From assembly GCA_021432635.1 (NCBI GenBank), contig MU270020.1, forward strand, positions 885,202 to 949,201: a stretch of DNA of 64,000 bases, in the 5' to 3' direction. This document shows, one piece after another, positions 47,867 through 58,903 of the stretch. The stretch comes from Thozetella sp. PMI_491. Taxonomy: Eukaryota; Ascomycota; Sordariomycetes; Chaetosphaeriales; Chaetosphaeriaceae. The notes under the pieces were generated by a model that saw only the letters and a list, made by a program, of their open reading frames with translations, was not told where the DNA came from and did not search any database. Numbering within the stretch: position 1 is the stretch's first letter; each line of letters begins with the position of its first letter. Position numbers and translations under genes: made by a program.

Positions 47867-48644
47867 CGCTGTTGGGTTTGGTTCGGTTCTGTAGAATTCG
47901 TCCTCAGACGAAAGACCGCTGGTTGGGGGGTAAACAAGTCTATATCTACTAGGAGGGGAGAGAGGATGAGAATACCCCGCTCGATGCTGTAATTAGCTCG
48001 GGTATAAACCTCTTCGGGCTCTCGGGGTTTTATACGATAGACTAACAAGTGGACTGGCGCAGAAGTCCCTTCTGGTGAACATGGATGTGTTTCGCCGCGC
48101 TTAAGCGGACATATCGAGGATATAACCTGTCCGTCTAGTTACACGTTATACCGATTTGTAACTAGCTCCAAAGTTCGTGATATTTTTGAGATTCTAGCAA
48201 CGAGAGAGAGCAGTGGACACACAGAGGCGCCTAAGCCGGCGTGAATATGGGTCCGTGTCGCGCGGTAGAGCGGGTATCAATTGACCTCGTCTCGTATAAG
48301 CCCAACGATACGGCCAGTTACTGGACGTGCAAGAAGCCACCGGTCTGCAAGACTAATGGCATATGTGCAGATTAACCGTAGGCCTACCTATCACTTAGAG
48401 CACGCGGCTGGCAGATAAGCCCAAAACCAGCTTCGTTCGCCTCGGCGGTCGCGGCTAACCCCCAAAGGGCTAGCAGCGGAGAATTCGACCATGTTCAGCT
48501 GGTTGCACAGCAGTAGCTATTGCCTCCATATTTTGCCGGCCCCGACCACACCCCCTCTAAGGCTCTCATGATGATTACGAGGACGAGGAGAGGCCTGCTC
48601 CAAGTATAGACTCGACCATGCCATGGCATGCATATCTTGGCCTA
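47867..48644. other. Intergenic between tandem minus-strand genes
   Basis: 780 bases that carry the promoter of the SMP-30-like gene and the 3' end of the HAUS3-like gene. No reading frame supported apart from the TATA motif listed separately. Confidence 0.5.
48028..48034 (-). promoter_or_regulatory. Possible TATA box of the SMP-30-like gene
   Basis: The minus strand reads TATAAAA about 165 bases before the ATG at 47866. A second weaker TATA-like site lies nearer the gene at about 48003. Position and motif only. Confidence 0.4.
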
Positions 48645-50438
48645 TCAACGACCCCAGCGGTTCACTAGGTCCTCCTTCTTGACGCTTCGCCCCCGCGCCT
48701 TGACCATGTCAGCACTGCGGTTTTCCAGTGAGGCCCGGACATCTTCCAGCTGTTGAGCCAGCACCGCAATAGAGCTCTCGATCTCTGGGTCCATCAGTTC
48801 GACCTTCCTGTATGGGGTTTCTGCAAGGACCGAGTCTCGAACTAGCTGCAATGCACCCCTGGCGTCGGCCATCTGCGCGGCGGTGGCGCTCTCAAAAGAC
48901 TGCTGGACATTGAGTGCCACGTCGGCGGCCTTCAGCTTCCTATCCTCGAGGGTACATCCCAGCGAGATGGACTGTGTCACTGCCCCGCTTGCTGGTTGTT
49001 CCTGGCTAGGAAGTGTCAAGGCTAGGGTGCGAGCTAGTTCCTCTAGGGGATCTTCGTCAGCCCCTATCCCGGAAGAACGTCGCCGTGGCCTTGAGTTTGC
49101 TCTAGGCCGGGCCGGCGACACCCCACTTGCGTTGCCTCCAGACGACTTGCGCCTGCGGACTGGGGAGGCACCAAATGCCGGCGGTTGCTCCCTCTTGAGG
49201 GCCGGGGCTATCTCGACGGCCAGCTCCACTTTGGCGGTAGCTACAACCGCGCATACGGCCGCCTGGTGGCTTTGGTACGCTCCGACTCGCGACGATACTA
49301 TGTCGAGGTTGTGCAGTAGATAGTCAAGACACTCTTGGATCTGGGACATGTTAACCAGAGTGCTCAAAGCAAGTTCGATAGACTGGGAGGTTGCTCACAT
49401 AAGAAACAGCTATTCTTGACCGTCCAACCGTGCGGCTGTTTTTAGTAGACACAGACTCCAAGGCTGGCTCGAGATATTGCTGCTCAACTGACATCTGAGC
49501 GACTGGGAGAATCTCTGCGTACAGCGACTCGAGTTCTTCTTGAATCACCGACGCGTCGTCAGGTTCCGCCCGTAGTCTCGGCGACATCCGCTTTGCGGAC
49601 TCAAGAGACTCAAAGTATTGTCGATCGAGTTTGGTCCGAATGCCCTCGACCTTGTATTTGATCAACATGGCACAAATCTCGCGCAGCCTCCGTAGATGTT
49701 CCTGCTCTTCAGGATCTTCTTTATCGAGCTCCCACCCCAGCTTCTGCAGACTAGCGAGAAGCTTGTCATCAGAACGAAGGAGACTGTCTACTGTGGCGTG
49801 GAGGCTGTTGCCGTCCCCGTCGCCAGGCTGGTCGAGCTCGGCAGCGCGGAGATGTAGAGTTTGGCTAAGCTCCTCCACCTGGAGCACACGTCAGTGCATT
49901 TTTCAACCTTTCTGTGGAATGAAGGGGAGAGAGGAGAGCTTACAGCCCAAGCCAATTCCTTCTGTGTTTCTTCCTGCTTCTGAGAGCGTCTCGATTCGAG
50001 GTCAGCGCGGGCATCGACCTCCTTGCCGCTGCCCCTCACAAGACGAACCAATGCCTCTTTCTGCTGATTTATGGTTTCTGTCTGCTTTGCTATAGCTTCG
50101 GTGGATCTATTTAGTTCTTGGATTGCCTCCTTGATCTCATGGTCGCTGAGCGCGAGGACGGAACTCAGCTCGCCGCCTGCAAGCTGCGCCGCGGCGCCTG
50201 ACTTCTCCAGTGCGGTGTACCTGCCAAGGAATGTGAGCTATCGTCCGACTTCTATGACATGGTGTAGTAATTACTGTTCAAGCTCATCTACCGACAGCAA
50301 GGTGTCGGGCGCGAGATGATGTTCCACCCACTCAACCAAGGACCTGGCTTTCTCATCGTTGTAGACTTCTTTGAGACTGGTGGCGTCCAATGACGCGTCA
50401 TAGCTGCGCAGAAGGGCCACTAGGCTCTCAAAATACAT
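48645..50438 (-). CDS. Coiled-coil protein, HAUS3-like augmin subunit (tentative)
   Basis: Four exons on the minus strand (50438-50275, 50220-49944, 49878-49399, 49340-48645) encode 538 residues; phases agree at every junction. The N-terminal part, WVEHHLAPDTLLSVDELE followed by a YTALEKSG stretch, matches the pattern of HAUS3 (a WF...N.LS..ELEAF..L..SG segment after an acidic start), a subunit of the augmin complex that nucleates branching microtubules on spindle microtubules. Long coiled coils follow (about residues 80-180 and 200-300), then a Ser/Arg-rich disordered linker (ASPVRRRKSSGG ... RPRRRSSG) and a final coiled coil ending in KKEDLVNRWGR. Length is near that of vertebrate HAUS3 (about 600). 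The gene structure is firm; the family assignment rests on my reading of about 45 residues and is uncertain. It could be another spindle or kinetochore coiled-coil protein. Confidence 0.6.
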
Positions 50439-51091
50439 GTTGCGATATGGAGTTGGTAAAGCGGGCAGCGCTCCGCGGGGCCGGGTATCATAAAGTGCTG
50501 AGGTCGGTGAGAGAGATCGTTGTTTCCAGGCTGAGTTTAGTGTTTATTGTCGTCGGTCGCTCCCGTTGTTTTGGGGACTTCTTCGATGCGACGGTACCCG
50601 CCTACCGTTCTTCACCCCACTCCTACTGCCGTAAAAGGTGGGTCCCCCAAGCAAGCTGGTGGTGTATCCCACAGTACGGAATTCAAGGTATCTCGCCGCC
50701 ATAAAACGGGTGCGCCAAGTTAGTACCATTGCCTTGGAAGCATAGGCATTTATTTTACACGCCAGATTATTCGATAGGCGTTACTTCCCAGGTTACTGAT
50801 AGTTAAAAGTAATGGAGGTGTGTCTTTCAAATGGGCTAAGAATTGACGAGTTACTTTATCGCCAAGACTCCGGGACGGAGCTGGGCATCGCCGCTTCCTG
50901 GCCAATTCACCCGCCATTTCCCACATTAAGGATGAATTCAGATTGTACGCTCCGTTATCCGTGTCGAGTGAGTAGTCGCTTAGCATAAAGCAGCCCTCTT
51001 CCACAAAGAACCAGGACCCCGGGGTCATGCCTAGGATCTATAAGACTATGAAGTAGATCATAACCAAGACAGAGGTCTTGTGGTTTTAACG
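50439..51091. other. Divergent promoter region
   Basis: 650 bases between the starts of the HAUS3-like gene (minus) and the GH30 gene (plus). TCTATAAGAC at about 51036-51045, some 50 bases before the GH30 ATG, may be its TATA element. No gene. Confidence 0.5.
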
Positions 51092-52660
51092 ATGGCTCTT
51101 GGACGTGTGTTCGCCTTTCTCGGCCTCTTTATTCCGGTCTCTAGCCACCAGGCGTCTCCATTAGGCCTGGAACCATCAGCCACTGGTTGCCATGATGGGT
51201 ATCCTTCCGGAATCGTGGTAGATGCTACTCGGACCTTCCAGAAGATGGACGGGTGCGGATACAGCCAGGCCTTCCAGCGCGCCGGCTGGGTCTACAACAC
51301 CCTCTCGGAGGGCAGCCGCGGCAAAGTGCTAGACCTTCTCCACGATACCCAGAACGGGGTTGGGATGTCGATGCTCCGTGTGGGCATCGGGAGCAGCCCC
51401 AACTCCACAAACGACTGGATGAACAGCATCCAGCCTACAGACCCGGGCGGCCCCGGCGCGCCACCGAAGTACGTGTGGGATCGAAACGACAGCAGCCAGG
51501 TGTGGTGGGCGAAGGAGGCTATCAAACGCGGCTGCGTCTACCTGTACGGCAACGCGTGGTCTGCGGATGGGTACATGAAGACAAACGGCGATGACGCGAA
51601 TGGGGAGTATCTCTGCGGTGTGCGAGGGACCAATTGCCCGTCTGGCAACTGGATGACGGCCTACGCCAACAAACTCGTCCAATGGGTAAAATTCTACGCC
51701 CAGGAAGGCATCGGCATCACTCACCTTGGGTTCATCAACGAGCCGGACCAGACGGAGCCCTACGCGTCCATGGCCAGCGACGGCTACCAGGCATTTGACT
51801 TTCTCCGCATCTTCCGGCCCATCGTGCGACGTGACTTGCCGGGCGTCAAGATCACATGGGGCGACGGTGGAGGCTGGGAGCAGCAGCGAGTCCGCATACG
51901 AGACCTCGGGAGGGCAGCCGGCGGCAAGAGAGATCCTGGCCAGTACCCCGAGCAGTGGGTAGATGTCATCACGGCGCACGGGTACGAGCAGCCGCCCACG
52001 GCGCCCTTCAACACGACATTGGCCGTCTGGCAAACGGAGTGGGCCGCACAGACGAGAAAGTTTGACCACCCGTTCGCTGGGGCTGGCGAGCAAGGCGAGG
52101 GCATCTTCTGGGCGAATGCCATCTCCCAGGCTTTCGTGGCCTCGAATGTCTCCCTCTTTTCCGGATGGATCGGGGCGTCGACCAAGGCCAGCGGGGGAGA
52201 GCTCATTGCCGTGTATCCGAATGACACTGTCGCGGTTTCACCGAGACTTTGGGCGTATGCTGCATATTGTCGGTGAGTCCTGCAATGCACACACCCAAGA
52301 GAGGTAATATCTGACGTTGGCCCTAACCACCCTAGATACTCCCGCCCTGGCTCTACGCGGGTATACGCAAATGCAACGAACCCAGACCAGAACAAATACT
52401 TGGCGGTGAGTGCATTTAGCTCTTCGGTCGGCTTTCCGGACAAGGGCAACCTTGCTATTCAGATTATCAACAACGGCCCGAAGAGCATCGACGTGCCGGT
52501 GGAAGTTCGAGGAATCAAAACATTTCGAGATACCACCAGCTACTTGCTAGACAACGAGCATAAACTAGAGCCTGTGTACGGCCTAGTTAGCACGCAAAAT
52601 GGCTCTCTCACTCTGTCGGTCCCATCGAAAGCATTAGTTGTGTTATCAATACGCCACTAA
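51092..52660 (+). CDS. Secreted glycoside hydrolase family 30, probably xylanase-type subfamily 7
   Basis: Two exons (51092-52272, 52336-52660), 63-nt intron, 501 residues. The ATG at 51092 opens a signal peptide (MALGRVFAFLGLFIPVSS). The (beta/alpha)8 domain has the GH30 opening FQKMDGCGYSQAFQRA, general acid/base Glu217 in GFINEPDQTEPYAS and nucleophile Glu316 in VWQTEWAAQ; the C-terminal third is the family's beta-sandwich (NKYLAVSAFSSSVGF ... LVVLSIRH). In GH30 the FGYSQAF-type start and TEWA nucleophile block point to fungal subfamily 7 enzymes, which include glucuronoxylanases, endoxylanases and xylobiohydrolases; endo-beta-1,6-galactanase (subfamily 5) is the alternative. It would act outside the cell on hemicellulose, functionally close to the acetylxylan esterase 45 kb away. 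A 14-nt GT-AG-like stretch at 52406 is too short to be an intron. Confidence 0.88.
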
Positions 52661-55069
52661 TCGGACAGCACGGGATGGCAGTGCGGTTGATACAATCAAG
52701 GAAATTTTGTCGGACCTGCAGCATTTCTATGACACAAATAGAGGGGATATGTCTTTTCAAACAAGCATGTATGACTAGACCGCCTCACCAAGCATAGATA
52801 GATGAAACCCCTTTCTGCACCCCAGCATCCCGGCGAGCACTGTAGGGGCCCTCCACGGGTGACAACGAAGCAAGCTGTTGGTGCGAATTGCGCTCTGTAA
52901 CCCCCCAAAGCCGCTTCGTCCAAGTCCTCTATTGAAAGGGGCCAAGAAAGATGGAATACGCCGCAAGGTATGACACAGCCGTAGGTCGTATGTCATGCCT
53001 AGTGGAGCGTCCGCACGGTACGCTGTAGTTAGGAGTTGGCGTCACTGTACGGCTGCATGTGGAGTTGCGCATCTAGCAGCAGGTACTGCGAGTACCTGGA
53101 CGTAATTTACAAAATAAATGACCCAAGATTTCATTCATCTACGCCCCTTGAGACACGCCTGCAAGGCTGGTACCACATCAATGACGTCTTCACGGCTTAT
53201 AGGGCTTGGTGCTGGTCAGAAGGGACCCGGGAGTGAAGCCCTACTTGATATATTGAGTGAGCCCTAGAGCCCACGACGAACTGTTGTACCAAGGCGGTTC
53301 CCTGCATACTCGCTACAGCTTTGGGTATCCAGCCATCGACTGGCTGGAATTTTCTTCTCGATTCCCCACTAGCCGCCTTGTGCGTTTGCTTGCAGATGCC
53401 ACGTAAGAGAAGCCACTTCCTACCCCTTGGTATGGTGCCTGCTGTCTTCCGGATCTGTGGAGGAAGATACTCAAATGAAACGAGAGCTGAGTGTCTAATC
53501 CGTCTATATTGATGGAACCCGATAGTTAGTACCAAAGAACGATTTGCCCTGTTCGGAATCCCGCGGTTGTGCAGTTAGCTTGTCCATTCACGCACCCGAA
53601 TAAACCACTGACATCATGCCAACCAGGTTCTCATGCCTGGATGTACTGCGTATCCTTTGAACCCAGAGCAAACAGATTCTTCTCTACCTCAACAAAATCT
53701 GGAGCACCTTTTTTGGAAGTGACTATTGAAGTTGGCAAGGTTAGCAGGCTTATCGGCCATTGCTATCAAAGCTCTACTTCCCGCATGCCGATCCTTGACC
53801 TGTCAGTTTTGTCTCCTTGCAAACTCTTTCTCCTGCCTCTGCCTACTCGGGTAGTTGTTTGCAGCTGATACCTTGATGCTTGGGAAGATTCAGAAAATAA
53901 GGTACAAATAGGGCAACGTTTTAAAGGTTCTTAGTGTTTAGTGTTCTGCTTGTGACCTTTGGTCATCTATTGGAACAACGCGAGTATCATGATCATCGTG
54001 ATCTGTAGTTCTGAAGCCATGCATCCCGACTTATTGAATAGCCCAAAGTCTAGTGGGTGCACTTGGATGGCACAAAGCCACCTTGGCTGGGATGGTAGCA
54101 AGTGGGGACACAGCCGCAAACGCGGTTGCCCCCAGACCCCCTTCGACGGGAGTGGCTTGAGTGGCAAGGAACCGAGCACTGGTATTACAGGAGTCGGAAA
54201 TCTATTCGGGTATGATTGGTTACCAGGTAATTTTTGCCCGTTGGACGAGCGCCCTTCGTATGTACGTCACCCTGGCTGCTACCGAGGCAGCTCTTGGCTC
54301 TGCGCATTCACACTCTGATTCAGACGAGGTTTACTTGTAGGAAGCGACTGATGAGCAGTGACTGTATGTGGGTGAGAAACCTCCCATATGGAGATGTATA
54401 TTCGCCGTCAAGCTGATCTCGAAGGCAACCCTCGAGGAACAGAGCGTTATTGTACGAATAGATCTGGCCTCCTTTTCGTCCTGCCGTTCAACAAACACGG
54501 GGCTACAGCAGCCCCCCCAAACACGCGAAGGGAAGCATGGGGCGGGGAGTACAGTTCAGCAGCCGCCCGATATTGGCCCCTGTCATTGTCGACGCCCATC
54601 TTGTATGTGCGAGCCAGTGGCAGGGTAGGGATGGAAGGCACGAACGGGAGGTCTATTCGCATGCTAGTACTTGTGAATCGATCTGATATTTTTCGACCTT
54701 GGCTTAGCTTCCTTTGGGAAGGGGGGGGGGAAGGTCGTTCTCCCCCACACTGGGGGTTGGGTATAACCACTACCAATTTTCTTCCTTTCGCCTACCTACT
54801 GTTCATGAATTTGCAACCTGCCCCTCGTTGTTATTGCTAATTCCTCAGATCTCGATCAGTTCACTACTCCTGCTAAATGCGGCATGGCCGTCTTTTACGA
54901 GTGATTCCCCGTCGAAACAGAAAAAAGATTCGATCTTCAGCTAGAGAGCAAACAGCAGTACTTGGCCGTCACTCCGAGCCAGGAGTACCTCGCAACGGTG
55001 AGAGACCTACCCCCTTCATCTCACCCTAACGGGTCATTGCGCTTATCATGTCTGATCCAGAGACACAAT
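52661..55069. other. Gene-free interval of 2.4 kb
   Basis: No reading frame with domain content on either strand; frames up to 150 codons at 54388-54840 look random. The final part is promoter of the LrgAB-like gene. A G run of 9 lies near 54721. An in-frame upstream exon of the next gene cannot be excluded between 54890 and 55000. Confidence 0.5.
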
Positions 55070-57177
55070 ATGGCTTGCTCCACCATCTCTGGCTGTACGG
55101 GCCGTGACCGGGTTCTGAAGCGGCCGAGCCCTGAGGCCCAGACTTGCTCGCCTGGCCAGAGACTTTCTCAGCTTTTTGACACTTTTTGGGCCTTGTTGGT
55201 ATCCTTCGTTGCCCAAGTCCTCATTTTTGGGGTCGAAAACGCGTTGAAGGAGCTGAGTTGTCTATTCCCTGCCTCTATCCTCGCCATGATAACCGTCTTT
55301 GTGGCCTTGTGCCTGGTTGGTCGCATGTGGCGTGGGCTGGAGGGCTTCTACAACAACAAGCTCCGGGGTGCTGTGAGTCGCTGGATGCTTGACTACTCAT
55401 ATTTTGACAGGATTGCTAAATACATATACAGACTGGCTTGCTGAACCGTCACATGTCGATTGGCTTTACCATCCCGTTCATGATGATTTGTCGGAATCCG
55501 CTCGCTGATGGACACACCATCGGAATGATAATAGCTTGTTTTGGTTCGTTACCCGGCTTACACGCTCTTCAGGCACTTGCTATTCTAACTCTAGCCGAAT
55601 TAGCCCTTACCGGAGTCCTGAATACTGTTGCTGCCTATACTATGGCCTACCCACTCCAGAACTTCTTGGCGAGATATCGGCGGCCCTTTTTCTGCTGTGC
55701 TGCTGGAGAGGAAGGCAGCTGGTTACGGCAAAGCCAGAACGAGGGATCTCCGCTCAAGCCATCCGATGAGACCGTACCAAAAGGGACCGAATCTCAGGCA
55801 TCCCTGGTCTCTGGCACTCAGTGTCTTAATACAAGAAACGAAGACAAAGAGCGGCCGCCTTCAGAAGGGCAGGGTAGCGATGCCACAACGGCGGAGCCAG
55901 CAACGGAGAAACCTTCGGTACGATCGGTTCGAGGCGCAAGGATCCTCAACTGGGCTATCCTTCATCCTGTCCTGATTCTCTGCTGGGGCATCACAATCTT
56001 TGTGGGGCTGCCACTGCGCCTTGTTGTCGGAACCGCTGTGGTCTTCGAGACCTTTCTTCTCTTTTCGATTTGGCTCAGTGCCCTATCTGTCCAGGCCGAG
56101 GCGAAGACCTGGCCCCGCCTCCCACGGTGGCTGCGGATTCTCCTTGGGGGCGCGCTGAATGCGGTTTTGTGGACATCTCTGGCCATGATGGCGTACGTCT
56201 TCGCCGAGGAGCGGCGTAGTGGCCAGACGACCGAGGAGGTACTTCGAAGTCTGCAGACCAACACCACTGTGTCCGACTTACTCCTGAGCTACATACGGAC
56301 GCCCAATCCCGACTCGGGTGTAGACGATGGCGACCCCTCGAGCCACGCCCCACTCACCATGGGGGCCGGCGACATCGCCCTAGCGATCCTGAACACCGGG
56401 CTCGTAGCATGGGGCCTCAAGCTCTACGAGCACAGGCGCCAGATCTTCTCATGCGGAGGCGCCACCGTGACGCTCGTCTCGTCTATAATTGCTGTTGGAA
56501 ACGTCTTCTCGGGTCCCCTGCTCGCCCGGGCCGTCGGCTTGCGCCCCGCGTCACGCGAGCTGGCCTTTTCGGCACGCAGTGTGACAATCGCGCTCGGCAG
56601 CCCGGCTGTCACACAACTGGGTGGCGATCTGAGCCTGAACGCCGCCATGGTGGTGGTTAGCGGCATCCTGTTCCAGATGGGCCTGGAGCTCGGGCTGGGC
56701 GGCTGGTTCGAGCGGCTGACCCGGCGCCTAGGTCGTGACTCTCTGCCTATGTGGCTCGCCGCCAAGTCTGATGGGGTTCTGGAACCGACCCCGGAAGAGA
56801 CCACCGGCCAAGAGACCTCCCAAGACCCCGCCCTAGCTCGCGGCCCCGCGGGAAAACTTGCCCCAGGAGCGGCAGATACACTTCCACCGATGATCGCGGG
56901 AGTTAAGGAGGACACACCAACCCGGACACAACCACAAGGTCCGTCGAATCGGCAGCCGCGACGCCGAGCAGGATCTGAGGCCCCACGAGCGGTTGCTGCA
57001 GGCGTCACCATCGGCATCAATTCGGCAGCAATGGGCACGGCGTACCTGTACGAGGCCAAGAGCGAGGCGGCACCCTATTCGACCCTGGCCATGACTATCT
57101 TCGGGGTCATGACCGTTGTGCTGTGCACCATCCGCCCTGTCGCCGACTGGGTCATTGGCCAAGCGAATCGTGAGTAG
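55070..57177 (+). CDS. LrgA-LrgB-like fusion membrane protein
   Basis: Exons 55070-55372 and 55432-57177; a further 51-nt intron (55544-55594) is likely, giving 665 residues, or 682 without it. The N-terminal part resembles LrgA/CidA (LSQLFDTFWALLVSFVAQVLIFGVENALKEL, later NRHMSIGFTIPFMM). The C-terminal part resembles LrgB/CidB, with FSARSVTIALGSPAVTQLGGDLSLNAAMVVVSGILFQ and GVTIGINSAAMGTAYLYEAKSEA. In bacteria LrgA and LrgB are separate holin/antiholin-like proteins; in plants the plastid glycolate/glycerate transporter PLGG1 is a fusion of the same order. So the fungal protein may be an organic-acid transporter, but its substrate is unknown to me. A 90-residue polar insert (about residues 190-280) and a second one (after WLAAKSDGV) are low-complexity and probably cytosolic. 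The putative extra intron has a CTAAC branch site directly before CTAG but a weak GTTCGT donor. Confidence 0.82.
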
Positions 57178-57846
57178 ATAGAGGATACAGGAGACTGGGG
57201 GGGCGTGGCATTGACGGCCGGCGGATAGTTTTGCTTTTCTAGATTCCGATTTCTCTGATCTATTAGCGACGGCGTTGTGGATCGAGAGATCAACCCACAG
57301 GATGTCTCGGCCACAGGTGTCTTTACTCTGAAGTTTGTAGGTAGCATCGTAGCATCTGGTGCCTTGCTTGTTATATACCCCGTCTCCCTCGGCCTGTCCG
57401 TGTGTGAGATACCACGTATAGCACGCTCAACGGACGCGGGTCTACGCTGTAAACGCATTAAACATGCGGTGTGATTGACCCTAAGGTGCGTGGAAAATTA
57501 TCAATTACAGCAAAGACGGTCACGTAGCCCCTTTTGAATGATCGAGACGCCATAGATGCAAGAATCTGTGGGCAACATCGCAAGACATGTCTCGGGAGTT
57601 GTATTGGATCGGTACCATTTCTGCGTCGGGACCCTATGGACGGAGGCCGCACGGACAGAAGCAGTCCAACACGCGTCCCCCGTCCCCCGCCTGCCCCTCC
57701 AGCAGCAGGTCTACATAGCACTTTTTGGGGCCTCCGTGGCCGACAACAGGGGGATTCTCCCGCATCTGCACCTGAGGCCAAGCATAACGGTCCTATCCTC
57801 CCTCCGTTACAGTCAGATCCGCCATGCCCGACATGTCTGCGCAGCC
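57178..57846. other. Intergenic between convergent genes
   Basis: 670 bases with the 3' ends of the LrgAB-like gene and of the Pin1 gene. The plus-strand frame from 57556 overlaps Pin1 exons in antisense and is not a gene. Confidence 0.5.
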
Positions 57847-58903
57847 TTACGCAAGCCTAGAGTAGGGTTAGCTGTGGGCCGGAAGACGGTGGATGTGCGG
57901 GGAGGCAGCATCGGGGGTCGGTTTGCTGCCTGTGATAGGAGGCAGGGTGCACGCACCTCTGAATCAAGTGCAAGCCGCTGGCGGTGTCGACGATGCCTGA
58001 GATTTCACCGGGCTGCAAGGCAAAGGCGGCGTCCTCGAACTCCTTCTGCATATCTCCCTGGCCGAAGTACCCCAGATCTCCCTGCTTCCGGGCGCTGCTG
58101 CAGTCCGACTCGGTCTGCGCCAACTCGCCCAGTGTGATCTCGTTGTTCTTGATGCGCTTTTCATAGTCCTCGATGATGGTACGGGCCTGGACCTTTGACC
58201 TTGTGATTTGTGCCTACGGTGTGGCCATGGCTCGTTAGCGATTGGTCATCACCAAATTCGCTGCGGCCATCTCTGCCCCTCTCCACCAGGCAGTGGCAGG
58301 CAGTGGCGAAGAGGGAGGAGGGGGCAGCCGCCGGTGACTGCAGGGGCAAAGGAAAGCACTTACCTCCCGCCAGCTCGAGGGCCGTCGGCTCTCCTCATGC
58401 TTGACTAACAAGTGGGCGGCGCGGATCTTGCCGGGGGCGGCCTGGGGCCCTTCGGACAGGCTGCCGCTGTGGTACTTGGCCATGTAGTGCTTGAGCTTGT
58501 TGACGTCGGTTCCCGGGGGCGGCTCCCACCGCGAGGTCTTCTCGTTGGCATTGAAGTAGTAGGGCAGGTTCTTGCTGTTGCTGTGGCGCACCTCCCAGTT
58601 GGGCGGGAGCCCATTTTCCTGCGATGGCGAGCCATGTTAGCCTGTCGATGCTTGGCGCTTTAGAGGAATAGAATGAATGCCAAAGCGTCACGAGGTGGGA
58701 AGGGGGTGGCAACCAGGGCCAGCAGGTCCAGCAGATAGCGACAGGGCTCTCGGTGGTGCCGCACAAGTTTTCACCTGCGCCTCTAAGGCGGAGGAGTCCC
58801 CTCCTCCACCCTCTCTTGCCCAAAGAGGGCATGCTCTCCTGGACACAGGGGCTAGGCAGCTCGGGGCCGACGAGGGACAGCTACTTACGACGTTGTCACT
58901 CAT
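57847..58903 (-). CDS. Pin1/Ess1-type peptidyl-prolyl isomerase (WW plus parvulin)
   Basis: Four exons on the minus strand: 58903-58889 (15 nt), 58618-58364, 58213-57957 and 57856-57847 (10 nt), 178 residues. It isomerises phospho-Ser/Thr-Pro bonds in the nucleus, including in the RNA polymerase II tail, and is essential in yeast (Ess1). The WW domain begins MSDNVENGLPPNWEVRHSNS and contains YYFNANEKTSRWEPP. The parvulin domain shows RAAHLLVKHEESRRPSSW with the phosphate-binding arginines, LAQTESDCSSARKQGDLGYF with the active-site Cys, and GEISGIVDTASGLHLIQR. The last exon adds only the end of the Arg codon, then Leu-Ala-stop; its acceptor CTCTAG follows a branch-like CTAAC. The tiny first exon supplies the first five residues and is followed by a 270-nt intron. 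The model matches the known length (about 175-180) of fungal relatives. Confidence 0.95.

Noticed and set aside
52406-52419. Second small intron in the GH30 gene (GTGAGT ... TTTAG)
   Set aside because: Only 14 nt, below any plausible intron size, and the unspliced reading gives the expected beta-sandwich strand.
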